From Alkalinema sp. FACHB-956 (GTDB lineage: Bacteria; Cyanobacteriota; Cyanobacteriia; Leptolyngbyales; Leptolyngbyaceae): 64,000 nt of DNA. Below, piece by piece: positions 17,628-27,007 of this stretch. Numbering within the stretch: the first letter of the stretch is position 1; each line of letters opens with the position of its first letter. The stretch spans positions 153,862-217,861 of the forward strand of contig NZ_JACJRC010000005.1 in NCBI RefSeq assembly GCF_014697025.1. The letters are read 5' to 3'. Position numbers and translations under genes: made by a program. Under the pieces are notes generated by a model, which saw nothing but the letters and a program-made list of their open reading frames with translations, ran no database searches and was not told where the DNA came from.

Positions 17628-18983
17628 CTACCGAGCCAGCACGGCTTGGTGCGAAACCAAATCGGCGGCAGTGGCAATATGTCCATAGAGATCGTAGACA
17701 TCTGCATCATCAATGCGTACAGGCACTAGAGATCCTAGGGATGCCTCGCCCTGCACGTACACTAAACCATCCACTTCCGGAGCAAAGCGAGCCGATCGAC
17801 CCACTAATTCTCCGGTTTCAGGATTTTCTTGCTCAATCAACACATCTACAACTCGGCCAATTTCCGATCGGTTGCGCCGTAGGGAAATCGGTTGTTGCAG
17901 TTGCATTAGCTCATCTCGCCTTGCATCCATCACTGCTTGGGGCACTGGATTCGGCAAGTCGTAGGCAGGCGTCCCTTCTTCCGCAGAAAAAGTAAACACA
18001 CCCACGTGATCAAACTCGTGGCGTTGGACAAACTGCTTCAGATGCTCGAAGTGTTCATCCGTTTCCCCAGGGAAGCCGACGATAAAGGTCGTCCGCATGA
18101 CAGCGTTGGGAATGGCTTCCTTGATACGCTCGATAATGCCATCGTTCACTCGACCTTGCCAGGGACGATTCATCGATCGCAGAACCTCCGGGTGGGAATG
18201 TTGCAGCGGCAAATCGAGATAGGGCAGCACATTGGGGGTTTCCCGAATGGCCTCAATCACCTTGGGGGTCAACCCGGTGGGGTAGGCATAGTGCATCCGA
18301 ATCCAAGGGATGTCTACCTTCCCTAGGGCTCGCAGCAGTTCCGCTAATTTCGGTTCACCATAGATATCCAGACCATAGTTGGTTGTGATCTGAGAAATGA
18401 GAATGGCTTCCTGCACCCCTTGGGCTGCTAAAGCTTCCACCTCTGCAACGATCGACTCAATGGTTCGGGAACGTTGTTTGCCGCGCAGGTGGGGAATGAT
18501 GCAAAAGGCGCATCCGTAGTCACAACCTTCCGCAACCCGTACGTAGGCAACTCCCTCTGTGGTGGTGCGATAACGGGGTGTGGTTTCATCGGCAATGTAG
18601 GTTGGCTCTAGGGAAACCTCTTTGACGCGCTCCCCTGCTTCAGCCCGATGAATCACATCCACAATCTTGTGATAATCCCCAGTACCCACTAGGGCGACAG
18701 CCTCGGGCAATTCTTCCAACAACTGATCCTGGAAGTGTTGAGCCATGCAGCCCGTAATCACAATTTTTTTATTAGCTTCTGCAAGTTCAACCAAGGTGCG
18801 AACCGACTCTTCCCGAGCCGCTTGGATGAAACTACAGGTGTTAACAATAACGTAATCCGCTAAGGCTTCGTTAGCATCCACATGATAACCCGCTTGAACC
18901 AGCAGACCCAACATGTGTTCGGTATCAACTCGATTTTTTTCACATCCCAAGTGGGAAACGGCGATCGTTGGCTTATTGCCCAT
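17628..18983 (-). CDS. rimO: Ribosomal protein S12 methylthiotransferase
   Basis: 451 residues. RimO adds a methylthio group to an Asp of ribosomal protein S12. The N-terminal UPF0004 domain begins with [18 protein letters not shown] and has Cys in VNTCSFI and TGCMAQ, ligands of the auxiliary Fe-S cluster. The radical-SAM motif is [11 protein letters not shown] (about residue 158). A TRAM domain closes the C-terminus ([17 protein letters not shown]...). Full length and typical. The helicase gene follows on the same strand after 115 nt. Confidence 0.96.
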   Translation of the reverse strand: MGNKPTIAVSHLGCEKNRVDTEHMLGLLVQAGYHVDANEALADYVIVNTCSFIQAAREESVRTLVELAEANKKIVITGCMAQHFQDQLLEELPEAVALVGTGDYHKIVDVIHRAEAGERVKEVSLEPTYIADETTPRYRTTTEGVAYVRVAEGCDYGCAFCIIPHLRGKQRSRTIESIVAEVEALAAQGVQEAILISQITTNYGLDIYGEPKLAELLRALGKVDIPWIRMHYAYPTGLTPKVIEAIRETPNVLPYLDLPLQHSHPEVLRSMNRPWQGRVNDGIIERIKEAIPNAVMRTTFIVGFPGETDEHFEHLKQFVQRHEFDHVGVFTFSAEEGTPAYDLPNPVPQAVMDARRDELMQLQQPISLRRNRSEIGRVVDVLIEQENPETGELVGRSARFAPEVDGLVYVQGEASLGSLVPVRIDDADVYDLYGHIATAADLVSHQAVLAR

Positions 18984-19699
18984 GTATTCAGCTTATGCTC
19001 GATGAGTAAACGAAAGGAATAGAAGGTGGTGTATGCCACTGCGATCGCGCCCCAAAACGGTCTAACCTTCCGTATCATCACCCTCCGGAAACTCTTCGGG
19101 TGCATAGCCGCAATCGCTGTATAAATCGGCCCAGAACACTCTAACGCATCAACGTGCACTAGAGCATGCCTTAGAGAGGCCGTGTTGTTTCCTATCCTAG
19201 ACGCAATTGTGAATTATTACAATCTGTTACACACAATTTAGATCAAAATACAGCCTCAGCCACTGCCCCATTAAGGAAATTTGCTCTCTCAAAGCACTCT
19301 GTCAGCAAACAATAACAGCACACAACAATTGAAAAACCAGTGTTGTTTTGCGGAGACTACGGGAGAAGTTCTATGAAGAAATTTGAAATTTTCTATGTGC
19401 ATCCGTATTTTTTTGGGCACTCTGACCCTAGCGAATGTTCCAGATTGACACACACTTTGGAGCACGATCGGGAATTTGTGGGTTTGCAGATCTGAATGAT
19501 TCCGCATTATCCCGACGCAAGAAGCCCGTTGAGCGACACGGAGTGGATCCTGAGTTTACTGAAATCACCGACATCATGACTGAAGATCCCGTTCTGAACA
19601 TTAAGTTCTGAGCATTGCTGATCATGAAAGTCAGGAATGTATTGAAGTCGTGAATGTTAAGTACTGTGCTTTGAACTGAAGGCTGAGAGATCAAAAATC
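18984..19699. other. Long intergenic region between rimO and the porin gene
   Basis: 716 bp between divergent genes. A 40-codon ORF starting at 19373 (MKKFEIFYVHPYFFG) has a weak GGGAGAAG site but no recognisable similarity, so I do not call it. AT-rich DNA around 19200-19260 could hold the porin promoter. An imperfect 14-bp duplication lies at 19591-19618. Confidence 0.5.
19591..19618. repeat. 14-bp imperfect tandem duplication
   Basis: GTTCTGAACATTAA then GTTCTGAGCATTGC (3 mismatches), in the porin leader region. Confidence 0.6.
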
Positions 19700-21433
19700 A
19701 TGCAGACATCGAAACCATTGGCTCAAGTTGCTGCAATGATCCCCTGGATGGTGATGAGCGGATTGGGGGTCAGTGTTTCCGCAGTTGCGCAAACAACCCA
19801 GCCGGAATCTCAGACTGCTCACCCGATTACCCAAAATCCAGTCCCGACGGACTTCAGTTCAAACACCCATTCTATTTTTGAGCAGATTGAAGCCCTCGGA
19901 ACAGAGACCGCTACCCCGATCGCGGGGATGGAGCAGGTGACTGCAACGGCCCAATTAACGGATGTCCAGCCCCAGGACTGGGCTTTTCAAGCGTTGCAAT
20001 CGCTAGTGGAACGCTATGGATGTATTGCAGGCTATCCCGATCGCACCTTTCGAGGTAACCAAGCGCTAACACGCTACGAGTTTGCCGCTGGCTTGAATGC
20101 TTGCATGGATCGCGTGAGTGAATTGGTGAATGCTGCCACCGACTCCTTGGCACAAAAGGAAGATTTAGTAACCCTGCAAAAGCTACAGGAAACCTTTGCT
20201 GCGGAGTTAGCAACCCTGCGGGGGCGCGTTGATGGCTTAGAAAGCCGAACTGCCACCTTGGAGAAGCAGCAGTTTTCCACCACCACGAAATTGATGGGGA
20301 TCACGATCGTGGGATTTCAGGGAACTAGCGAAAATACGGCGCGGCGCGGTGGACAAGCAACTCGAGACACCAGTACCAACGTCAATCTCATCAACTGGAA
20401 CTATCTCATCCTCAACACTGCCTTTAGTCCCACCAGTGTCTTAACCACCAGTTTGCTCAACATTAATGGCAACGGGGGACCGAAGGGATCATTTGTCCGA
20501 TCGATCAATGACGATCGGGTGGGGTATGACTTTTTTGATGTGCCTGGTTTGCAGCTTTTCGATCTGAATTACCGCTTCTTGGTGGGCAATAAATTGGCTG
20601 GCTTTGTGGGCACGGAAGGCATCTATACCTATGCAGCCTTCCGAGGCCCCAACCGAGTTGAAAGTGCTGCCACCGGGCCGATTTCCCTCTTTGCCCAGCG
20701 AAATCCCATCCTCAATCTGGGTTTAGGTCGCGGGGGGGCAGGGTTTGACTGGCAATTTGCTAAACGGGCCAGCTTGCAAGGGGTCTATCACACCAATATT
20801 CCGGGTGTGTTTCCCAGTGCATCCGGCCCCAAAGGTCACAACACCTTCGGATTTCAGTTGGCGCTCACCCCGATCGATCCCCTGGATATCAATATTTACT
20901 ACGTCAATAACTATGCACCTGATGGCATTCCCCTCGGGTTTGTTGGGGATGATATTCTGACTGCGCCCAATCTCACCACAGGTAACTTTCCCCCCCTGTC
21001 CACCCATGCGATCGGCACTAGTGTGAACTGGCAAGTCTCGCCCAAACTGTCCGTCGGTGGCTGGTTTGGCTATACCAACTCCCATATTCCGGGGCAGTCC
21101 GGCAATGTGGAAACCACAAATTACATGGCGTATCTGAACTTCCCAGATTTGTTTGGCAAGGGCAATCTGGGGGGAATTTATGTCGGCCAACCCCCCAAAA
21201 TTGTCAGCAGCAATTTACCGATCGGGAGCAATTATCCCGATTTCCTGACAACAGGTGCAGGACGGGCGGGCGGACAACCGGGAACCAGTACCCATGTGGA
21301 AGTGTTCTATCGCTGGCAGGTCAACGATCGCATCAGCATCACGCCAGGATTCTTTGTGGTTTTCCAACCGGGACATTCTCCAGATAGTGACCCGATCGCT
21401 GTTGGTGCCCTGCGCACAGCTTTTACTTGGTAG
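19700..21433 (+). CDS. SLH-domain outer-membrane porin (OprB/iron-uptake-porin type)
   Basis: 577 residues with a signal peptide (cleavage probably after SVSAVAQ, about residue 31). An SLH domain at ~85-145 (DVQPQDWAFQALQSLVERYGCIAGYPDRTFRG, quoted here as DVQPQDWAFQALQSL and YPDRTFRGNQALTRYEFAAG) anchors it to peptidoglycan-linked polymer. A coiled coil follows (LRGRVDGLESRTATLEKQQ), then a beta barrel of the carbohydrate-selective porin family ending in the aromatic residues FTW, the usual outer-membrane C-terminus. Such proteins are the main channels of cyanobacterial outer membranes, for sugars or inorganic ions including iron. A 16-bp tandem duplication covers the last codons and the stop. 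Confidence 0.9.
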   Translation: MQTSKPLAQVAAMIPWMVMSGLGVSVSAVAQTTQPESQTAHPITQNPVPTDFSSNTHSIFEQIEALGTETATPIAGMEQVTATAQLTDVQPQDWAFQALQSLVERYGCIAGYPDRTFRGNQALTRYEFAAGLNACMDRVSELVNAATDSLAQKEDLVTLQKLQETFAAELATLRGRVDGLESRTATLEKQQFSTTTKLMGITIVGFQGTSENTARRGGQATRDTSTNVNLINWNYLILNTAFSPTSVLTTSLLNINGNGGPKGSFVRSINDDRVGYDFFDVPGLQLFDLNYRFLVGNKLAGFVGTEGIYTYAAFRGPNRVESAATGPISLFAQRNPILNLGLGRGGAGFDWQFAKRASLQGVYHTNIPGVFPSASGPKGHNTFGFQLALTPIDPLDINIYYVNNYAPDGIPLGFVGDDILTAPNLTTGNFPPLSTHAIGTSVNWQVSPKLSVGGWFGYTNSHIPGQSGNVETTNYMAYLNFPDLFGKGNLGGIYVGQPPKIVSSNLPIGSNYPDFLTTGAGRAGGQPGTSTHVEVFYRWQVNDRISITPGFFVVFQPGHSPDSDPIAVGALRTAFTW

Positions 21434-21452
21434 AAGTTTTACTTGGTAGAAG
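21421..21452. repeat. 16-bp perfect tandem duplication across the porin stop codon
   Basis: TTTTACTTGGTAGAAG twice. The first copy encodes the final Thr-Trp and contains the stop (21431-21433); the second is non-coding. Confidence 0.95.
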
Positions 21453-21953
21453 ACGCCATCCCCAATCCCACGCTCCGTAGATTTGCTGCGTAAATTTACG
21501 GGAAGTTTGCCTCTGTTGAAGTGACTTCAACGATTCTCAAGTCACCTCAACGAATCCCGATAAATGGATGGATCATCTCAATCTAGCCTCCATCCAAGTG
21601 TTATCAAACCTACACTGGGGCACTTTCAGCAGAGACTGGGGTACTTGCGACTGCGGGTGGCACCCGATGACTGGATACCTTACAAAACTTCAAGACGCGA
21701 CCCTGCCGGATTCCGTGAAAGTTCGCTTATGGGATCTTGAGCACACTGGCTAGACTTTCCATAGATTGGGTGTCGCAGGGCTCAATGGCCGCTAATACTT
21801 TCTACTGTAGCTATGAATTGAAAGCGTGACTTCACCCCAACGGGTTACCGGGTTACCTACAGCTTTTTGGACAGGCTTTCTATCCATTCATAAACGCGGT
21901 CATTTGCCAGCGATCGGTTGCTCTGAATATGCAAATTGGAAAGTTTCAACATC
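21434..21953. other. Intergenic region after the porin gene
   Basis: 520 bp. Contains the second half of the 16-bp duplication, a 17-nt inverted repeat GTTGAAGTGACTTCAAC (21515-21531) and an imperfect 20-bp duplication. A 61-codon ORF at 21568 shows no protein-like character. No terminator with a T-run was seen. Confidence 0.5.
21519..21558. repeat. 20-bp imperfect tandem duplication
   Basis: AAGTGACTTCAACGATTCTC then AAGTCACCTCAACGAATCCC, overlapping the inverted repeat at 21515-21531. Confidence 0.7.
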
Positions 21954-22286
21954 ATGATGAAATTAATGCCTTGTGCCGTTGTGGCAGGTGTCGTGGGCTG
22001 TGTTGTGCTGGGGAGTGCACCTGCTAAGGCCGAGAATTTAATAACCGAGGAATTGCGATCGACTCCCTCTTCGCAGCTTGTAGCTGAGGAGTCTAATAAT
22101 CCCCCCCAATCCGCCACAGAAAATCTGAACCGTCAAGAACAACTGCCTTCAGGTCGATCGGAGACGCAGGTGGAAGTCGCTCAAGCTGAGGCTGAGACTC
22201 CGGTCAATGCTCCCGCTGCAAAACCCGCTAGTGTGCGGATTCCGATGATGAGTCGGATTTTTCCTTGCCCGTCTATGATGCAGTAG
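21954..22286 (+). CDS. Small secreted protein of unknown function
   Basis: 110 residues from the ATG at 21954 (a TTG at 21936 is possible). A clear signal peptide (MMKLMPCAVVAGVVGCVVLG, cleavage likely after SAPAKA) precedes a low-complexity acidic region rich in Glu, Gln, Pro, Ala and Ser. The C-terminus has two Met-Met pairs and one Cys (RIFPCPSMMQ). No domain recognised. It is followed by a strong terminator, so it is a real single-gene unit. Confidence 0.7.
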   Translation: MMKLMPCAVVAGVVGCVVLGSAPAKAENLITEELRSTPSSQLVAEESNNPPQSATENLNRQEQLPSGRSETQVEVAQAEAETPVNAPAAKPASVRIPMMSRIFPCPSMMQ

Positions 22287-22318
22287 TTATTGAATCTACC
22301 CCGTCAACTTGACTTCAT

Positions 22319-22353
22319 CCTCTAGGACTTCAATTCGTCCTAGAGGATTTTTT
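22319..22353 (+). terminator. Strong intrinsic terminator
   Basis: CCTCTAGGAC, loop TTCAATTC, GTCCTAGAGG, then ATTTTTTAT. Perfect 10-bp stem, 33 nt after the secreted-protein stop. Confidence 0.9.
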
Positions 22354-22430
22354 ATACGCCTAATGCTATCTAAAGGATGAGCGATCGGGGGTGCCTTGAA
22401 AACCTGCAAAACCCTAGCGGAAAACCGGGG

Positions 22431-22436
22431 TATACT
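22431..22436 (+). promoter_or_regulatory. Possible -10 box for the Rrf2 gene
   Basis: TATACT, 45 bp before the GTG start. There is no clear -35 at 17 bp spacing, so this is a weak or activator-dependent candidate. Confidence 0.4.
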
Positions 22437-22480
22437 AGAGTTAATCATTTTGTAGTTGCCGAACGGGCTTAGCTTCAACT

Positions 22481-22927
22481 GTGGAACTGTCCTGTAAAAG
22501 TGAGTATGCGCTCCTAGCCCTACTGGAACTTGCTATTCGCTACCAGAGTAGTGAGCCCCTGCAAATTCGCCAAATTTCAGCCCAGCAAAATATTCCCGAT
22601 CGCTACCTAGAGCAATTACTAGCGACATTGCGCCGAGGTGGCATTGTGAAGTCTCAACGGGGCGCAAAGGGGGGCTATCTGTTAGCGCGGGAACCCTGGA
22701 AAATTTCCCTATTCGATGTGTTGAATTGTCTAGAAGGTGTGGAAGCTCGGGACGATGAGGGCGATCGGGAAGGTAACGCCAATAGGACACTAGAAAATAA
22801 GGTTGTGGATGAAATTTGGCAGGAAGCCTGCCAAGCGGCCCATGCCGTTCTCCAAAACTACACCCTCCAAGAACTCATCGATCGCCGGGACGCCTGCCGG
22901 CAGCTGGATTTGATGTACTACATCTAG
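22481..22927 (+). CDS. Rrf2-family transcriptional regulator
   Basis: 148 residues from a GTG at 22481 (MELSCKSEYALLALLELA, the family start). The winged helix reads LQIRQISAQQNIPDRYLEQLLATLRRGGIVKSQRGAKGGYLL (quoted in parts: QISAQQNIPDRYLEQLL, GIVKSQRGAKGGYLL). The three clustered Cys that hold the Fe-S cluster in IscR/NsrR are missing between residues 85 and 115, so this is a cluster-free type like CymR, the cysteine regulator of Firmicutes. It lies just upstream of cysK, which fits control of sulfur/cysteine metabolism, possibly through interaction with CysK. The C-terminal helix ends in DLMYYI. Confidence 0.9.
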   Translation: MELSCKSEYALLALLELAIRYQSSEPLQIRQISAQQNIPDRYLEQLLATLRRGGIVKSQRGAKGGYLLAREPWKISLFDVLNCLEGVEARDDEGDREGNANRTLENKVVDEIWQEACQAAHAVLQNYTLQELIDRRDACRQLDLMYYI

Positions 22928-23078
22928 CTAGTTCGATGCATCCTTGGTTAGTCAATTTTCGTCTTAGTCAAAATTTTGTCTCAGTCGATCTGCGGCTAAT
23001 CAAGCTTCGAGTTGCGATCGGTCAAGGGATCGGTTAATCGGTATTACACCCGAGTCGAATATTTCAGCGAAAACCATT

Positions 23079-24032
23079 ATGCACATTGCCCAAAATATTA
23101 CCCAACTCATCGGTCGGACTCCCCTAGTGCGGCTCAATCGCATTCCCCAAGCGGAGGGCTGCGTTGCTGAAATCGTCGTTAAGTTAGAAAGTATGAATCC
23201 CTCGTCTTCCGTGAAGGATCGCATTGGGATCAGCATGATTGAAGCCGCAGAACGGGAGGGGCTAATTACACCAGGTAAAACGATACTGGTGGAACCCACG
23301 TCAGGTAATACGGGCATCGCCTTGGCCATGTCAGCCGCCGCCAAGGGCTACCGTTTGATTCTGACAATGCCAGAGACGATGAGTGCAGAAAGACGGGCCA
23401 TGTTGCGGGCCTATGGAGCCGAGTTGGAGCTGACTCCCGGCATTGAAGGTATGGCAGGTTGTATTCAACGGGCCCAAAAAATTGTGGATACGACCCCCAA
23501 TGCCTACATGCTGCAACAATTTCGCAACCCAGCGAATCCAGCCATCCATCGCCGCACGACCGCAGAAGAAATTTGGGCAGACACCGATGGGCAGGTGGAT
23601 TTCCTGATTGCTGGGGTTGGGACAGGCGGCACCTTAACGGGCGTTGCAGAGGTGATTAAACAGCGAAATCCTAAGTTTCAGGCGATCGCGGTGGAACCCC
23701 TGAATAGTCCTGTGCTTTCTGGCGGTAAACCAGGGCCCCATAAGATTCAAGGGATTGGTGCGGGCTTTATTCCCCCCGTTTTGAACACTGCCTTAATTGA
23801 TGAAGTGATTCAAGTGGCCGATGAAACCGCGATCGCGTTTAGCCGTCGTCTGGCCCGCGAGGAGGGTTTGCTTTCCGGTATTTCTACCGGAGCTGCCCTC
23901 AAAGCAGCCCTGGAAATTGGTCAACGCCCAGAAAATGCTGGCAAATTAATCGTGATGATTCAACCCAGTTTTGGAGAGCGCTATCTGAGTACGCCCCTCT
24001 TCCAAGACCCCGAATTTTTGCCTAATGGTTAA
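23079..24032 (+). CDS. cysK: Cysteine synthase A (O-acetylserine sulfhydrylase)
   Basis: 317 residues. It makes cysteine from O-acetylserine and sulfide using PLP. The start [20 protein letters not shown] is typical. The PLP Lys is in [11 protein letters not shown] at residue ~47, the substrate loop is PTSGNTGIA, and the phosphate-binding loop is [16 protein letters not shown]. The C-terminal [10 protein letters not shown] is present. The upstream Rrf2 regulator gene lies 151 bp away on the same strand. Confidence 0.97.
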   Translation: MHIAQNITQLIGRTPLVRLNRIPQAEGCVAEIVVKLESMNPSSSVKDRIGISMIEAAEREGLITPGKTILVEPTSGNTGIALAMSAAAKGYRLILTMPETMSAERRAMLRAYGAELELTPGIEGMAGCIQRAQKIVDTTPNAYMLQQFRNPANPAIHRRTTAEEIWADTDGQVDFLIAGVGTGGTLTGVAEVIKQRNPKFQAIAVEPLNSPVLSGGKPGPHKIQGIGAGFIPPVLNTALIDEVIQVADETAIAFSRRLAREEGLLSGISTGAALKAALEIGQRPENAGKLIVMIQPSFGERYLSTPLFQDPEFLPNG

Positions 24033-24035
24033 CCC

Positions 24036-24067
24036 ATTCCCGGCTAATCCTATTTCCGGCTAATCCC
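24036..24067. repeat. 16-bp tandem duplication after cysK
   Basis: ATTCCCGGCTAATCCT then ATTTCCGGCTAATCCC (2 mismatches), 3 bp after the cysK stop. Confidence 0.85.
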
Positions 24068-24147
24068 ATCCCCATTTTATGATCCGGGTAGGGAGGAGAG
24101 AGGGATTGCAGGGCAGGAGCAGCAATCGTCCAGGGTAAAATGGGGTC

Positions 24148-24852
24148 ATGGCGACCTCTTCTACCCATTACGACACGCTTGAATTGCCGCCGACGGCTAC
24201 CCAAGACGAAATTAAGCAAGCTTATCGACGGCTTGCGAAAAAATTTCATCCCGATCGCAATTCCACTGCGGCTTGCCAGGAGACTTTTCAGCGACTGAGT
24301 GCAGCCTATGAGGTATTGGCCGATCCGCTTTCCCGTCGATCCTATGACCAGCAATTGCGCTATGTCCCAACGGTCGATTTTTCCGATCGGCAGACGCGAT
24401 CGGCAGACGCTCAAGCATCCTATCGCCAACAACGCCAAGCTGAGAAAGATAGTGATGAGCAACTGCGGCAGTGGCTGAATCGAGTATATACTCCGGTGAA
24501 TCGGCACCTGAACCACATCATCAAGCCCCTTCGGGGACAGATCAAGGAGCTTTCAGCAGATCCGTTCGATGATGAATTAATGGCAGCGTTTCAAGCCTAT
24601 ATCGAAACGAGTCGATCGACCTTAGATAAGTCCCAAACCGTCTTCAAATCCATCCCCAATCCGCCCATGACAGCGGGTGCTGCCGCCCATTTGTACTACT
24701 GCATGAACCAGTTGGGCGACGCCCTAGACGAATTGGAATACTTCAGCCACAACTATGACGAAACATACCTACATACCGGGTATGAAATGTTTCGAATTGC
24801 TGAGGGATTGCGTAAAGACGCGCAGGCCGCTGTCAGAAGCCTTCGACCATAA
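24148..24852 (+). CDS. J-domain (DnaJ-like) protein
   Basis: 234 residues. The J domain occupies residues 7-70 with the HPD motif in AKKFHPDRNSTAA, so it should stimulate an Hsp70. There is no Gly/Phe linker or zinc finger, so it is not a canonical DnaJ. The C-terminal part (from about 100) is helical and of unknown fold (NRVYTPVNRHLNHIIKPL, then the MNQLGDALDELEYFSHNYD stretch), similar to other cyanobacterial J proteins. Probably a specialised Hsp70 partner. Confidence 0.88.
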   Translation: MATSSTHYDTLELPPTATQDEIKQAYRRLAKKFHPDRNSTAACQETFQRLSAAYEVLADPLSRRSYDQQLRYVPTVDFSDRQTRSADAQASYRQQRQAEKDSDEQLRQWLNRVYTPVNRHLNHIIKPLRGQIKELSADPFDDELMAAFQAYIETSRSTLDKSQTVFKSIPNPPMTAGAAAHLYYCMNQLGDALDELEYFSHNYDETYLHTGYEMFRIAEGLRKDAQAAVRSLRP

Positions 24853-25407
24853 TTGTCCATAACTTACATACCTGTGCATGAAGTCATTGCGCATGCATTA
24901 ACTGTGCATGAATTATGCATGGGGCAGTGCAGCCATTGTTTGCTACAAGCAGAAATGGCTCTTCGAGATCTGGAAAACTCGATCGAAACATTGTGGATCT
25001 CAGTGTGGATTTCAGTGCGTCCTTGTCATCTGCCCTCCACCACCTTCAACTTCTGAGTTGGCGCTTACTCAGGGAGATTGAGGCACGATCGATCGACATG
25101 ATGCAGCCAAATGCTGCACCAGAATTAAGCAGAGATACGCCGATATGTCATGGGAATCTGATGATCTTTACCAGAAAAACATCAAAAATCTGATAAAGTA
25201 CCCGACTTTTTTCCAGGTTAATGCTAGGTTAAATATAGGTTAAGCAAATAAGAGTTCAATCCTTGCTGAAAGGGGAGACCACTTGATGGAGCAAAAACTG
25301 ACGTCCTAAATGTTGATGAATGTTGATAAAACAATTCATCCCCTAGGAATAAGGTGAAGCAGACATAGTCAATGTCAATCACTCAATGAGAGAAGGCGGT
25401 TAAAAAG
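24853..25407. other. Intergenic region with TGCATG cluster
   Basis: 555 bp. TGTGCATGAA occurs at 24873 and 24903, with GCATGC and ATGCAT words between and after. The overlapping ORFs of 67 and 92 codons look non-coding. A plus-strand leader for the downstream small gene probably lies at 25200-25407. Confidence 0.45.
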
Positions 25408-25671
25408 ATGTCTGATAAGTTTGACTTTATTAATCCTCGTAGCCGGTACCGAGGCCAAGTCAAGCCGGAAAACCTTGTATTTAATGCAAATCTTCAAGAG
25501 TTTGCTCAACGAGTGATGACGATTTCAAATCTTGAAACCGGGGGCAAAATCTCTCCAGAGCAGTCCTACGAGCAAATCAAGCTTCTGTGGAAAGAATTAA
25601 AGCGCAGCAAAAAAGCCCTTGGCATTGGCAATAATTCTCCTTTCAACGGAGGATCTGCGGAGGCAAGTTAA
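25408..25671 (+). CDS. Small conserved cyanobacterial protein
   Basis: 87 residues, soluble and charged. The head FDFINPRSRYRGQVKPENLVFNANLQEFAQ and the motif ISNLETGGKISPEQSYEQIK (quoted in parts) match, as far as I can recall, a small protein conserved across cyanobacteria (DUF7219). Function unknown. It has a clear start 11 bp after GGCGG and is followed by a terminator, which supports it as a real gene. Confidence 0.8.
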   Translation: MSDKFDFINPRSRYRGQVKPENLVFNANLQEFAQRVMTISNLETGGKISPEQSYEQIKLLWKELKRSKKALGIGNNSPFNGGSAEAS

Positions 25672-25740
25672 TGGATTCGGCCATTTCACTGGTTGTTGGA
25701 CTCTTGAATAGATTCAGCCAACTAGATTTGTGAATCCAGA

Positions 25741-25792
25741 AGAGGCGCTCAAGTAGGCTGATTGTTCAGCGGTCTTGAGCGCCTCTTCCTTT
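25741..25792 (+). terminator. Long-stem terminator
   Basis: AGAGGCGCTCAAG and CTTGAGCGCCTCT form a perfect 13-bp stem with a 20-nt loop, followed by TCCTTTG. It may serve both the small gene and convergent sqdX. Confidence 0.75.
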
Positions 25793-25825
25793 GTCATGAG
25801 TGCGGTATTTACCAGTGTCGTGATT

Positions 25826-25877
25826 ACGGTATCTATCAACACGGTATCTATCAACGTAGTTAAAACGTAGTTAAACC
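25826..25877. repeat. Two adjacent tandem duplications running into the sqdX stop
   Basis: ACGGTATCTATCAAC twice (25826-25855), then GTAGTTAAAAC and GTAGTTAAACC (25856-25877). The last copy contains the sqdX stop codon (25871-25873). Confidence 0.92.
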
Positions 25878-26998
25878 GCGATCGGAACTTTGCCAATCAC
25901 CTGTTCGTAGTACCCCTGAAGTTGACGGGTAGCGGCAGACCAACTCCAGCGCTCTGCCTCAGTTCGAGCGTTCTGGCGTAGAAGATTACGCTCTTGGGGA
26001 TTGGCGAATAACCGTTGAGTTGCTTTGATGGCCCCTGCTTCATCCTGGGGTTCAAAGAGAAAGCCGTTGACTCCGTCCGTCACGATATCAGGGATGCCAC
26101 CGGAATTGGCGGCAATGACAGGACACCCTGCGGCCATTGCTTCTAGGAGTACCAGTCCTAAGGTTTCTGTACGGGAAGGGAAAATAAAGGCATCAGCAGA
26201 CGCATAGGCAGAACCCAGTTCTTTCCCTTGTAGATAACCGACAAAATGGGTGCGGGTGCCTGCAAAGTGAGCTTCCAAATTTTTACGATTGGGGCCATCC
26301 CCCACAAGGGCTAACCGGGCGTTTGGAATAGCTTCTAGGACGGGTTTAATGCGATCTATTTCCTTCTCTGCTCCTAGGCGGCCCACGTAGAGTAACAGCG
26401 GATCCTCAGGATGGCCTTGGGAGAGATGGTGGCGCATCTGCTGACTCATCAAGCTGGGTTCGAAGGTTTCGGTATCCACTCCCCGCTGCCAGAGATCCAC
26501 TCGCTCAATGCCGCGTTCGACTAATGCTTCTACCATAGCTGTGGAAGTACACAGATTCAGCCGCGCCTGATTATGGGTCAATTTCAGGAGTTCCCAGAGT
26601 ACCGGTTCCAATAGCCCCAAGCCATAGTGCTCCAAATATTTCGGGAGATGGGTATGGTAGGACGCCATTAAAGGAACGTTATGGGCCTTGGCATAGAGCA
26701 CGCCCCCCACGCCTAAAATTGCGGGATTAACCACATGGATGATGTCCGGCTGAAATTGTTTGAGCGCTTCTCCGATCGCCGGTCTGGGAAAAGCCATTTT
26801 CAATTCTGGATACCAAGGTAAGGGATAACCCGAGACACCATAAATCCGTGCCCCTTGATATTCCGTTAACCCACCATCTGGACAAAACACCATCACCTCA
26901 TTGCCCAAACGTTGGAGATGCTCAACGGTATGCTTGAGGCGAGTCACAATACCGTCTACTTTGGGCAGAAAGGTTTCGGTAAATAGGGCAATTTTCAT
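25871..26998 (-). CDS. sqdX: Sulfoquinovosyltransferase
   Basis: 375 residues from the third of three consecutive Met codons (26998). It transfers sulfoquinovose from UDP-sulfoquinovose to diacylglycerol, making the thylakoid sulfolipid SQDG. GT-B family 4: N-terminal FTETFLPKVDGIVTRLKHTV, the acceptor region YHTHLPKYLEHYGLGLLEP, and the donor signature LYVGRLGAEKEIDRIKPVLE with the EX7E motif in SRTETLGLVLLEAMAAG. It is the last gene of an operon with sqdB and a small membrane protein, 9 nt after the latter. Confidence 0.95.
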   Translation of the reverse strand: MKIALFTETFLPKVDGIVTRLKHTVEHLQRLGNEVMVFCPDGGLTEYQGARIYGVSGYPLPWYPELKMAFPRPAIGEALKQFQPDIIHVVNPAILGVGGVLYAKAHNVPLMASYHTHLPKYLEHYGLGLLEPVLWELLKLTHNQARLNLCTSTAMVEALVERGIERVDLWQRGVDTETFEPSLMSQQMRHHLSQGHPEDPLLLYVGRLGAEKEIDRIKPVLEAIPNARLALVGDGPNRKNLEAHFAGTRTHFVGYLQGKELGSAYASADAFIFPSRTETLGLVLLEAMAAGCPVIAANSGGIPDIVTDGVNGFLFEPQDEAGAIKATQRLFANPQERNLLRQNARTEAERWSWSAATRQLQGYYEQVIGKVPIAV

Positions 26999-27007
26999 CA
27001 TCACTGA

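Noticed and set aside
24384..24409. CGATCGGCAGACG twice in a row inside the J-domain gene
   Set aside because: 13 bp is not a multiple of three and the reading frame is intact, so a simple duplication would have broken the gene; chance enrichment of CGATCG words is as likely.
24853..25193. Overlapping 67- and 92-codon frames after the DnaJ-like gene
   Set aside because: Composition and lack of start signals suggest non-coding DNA; they read through the TGCATG cluster.
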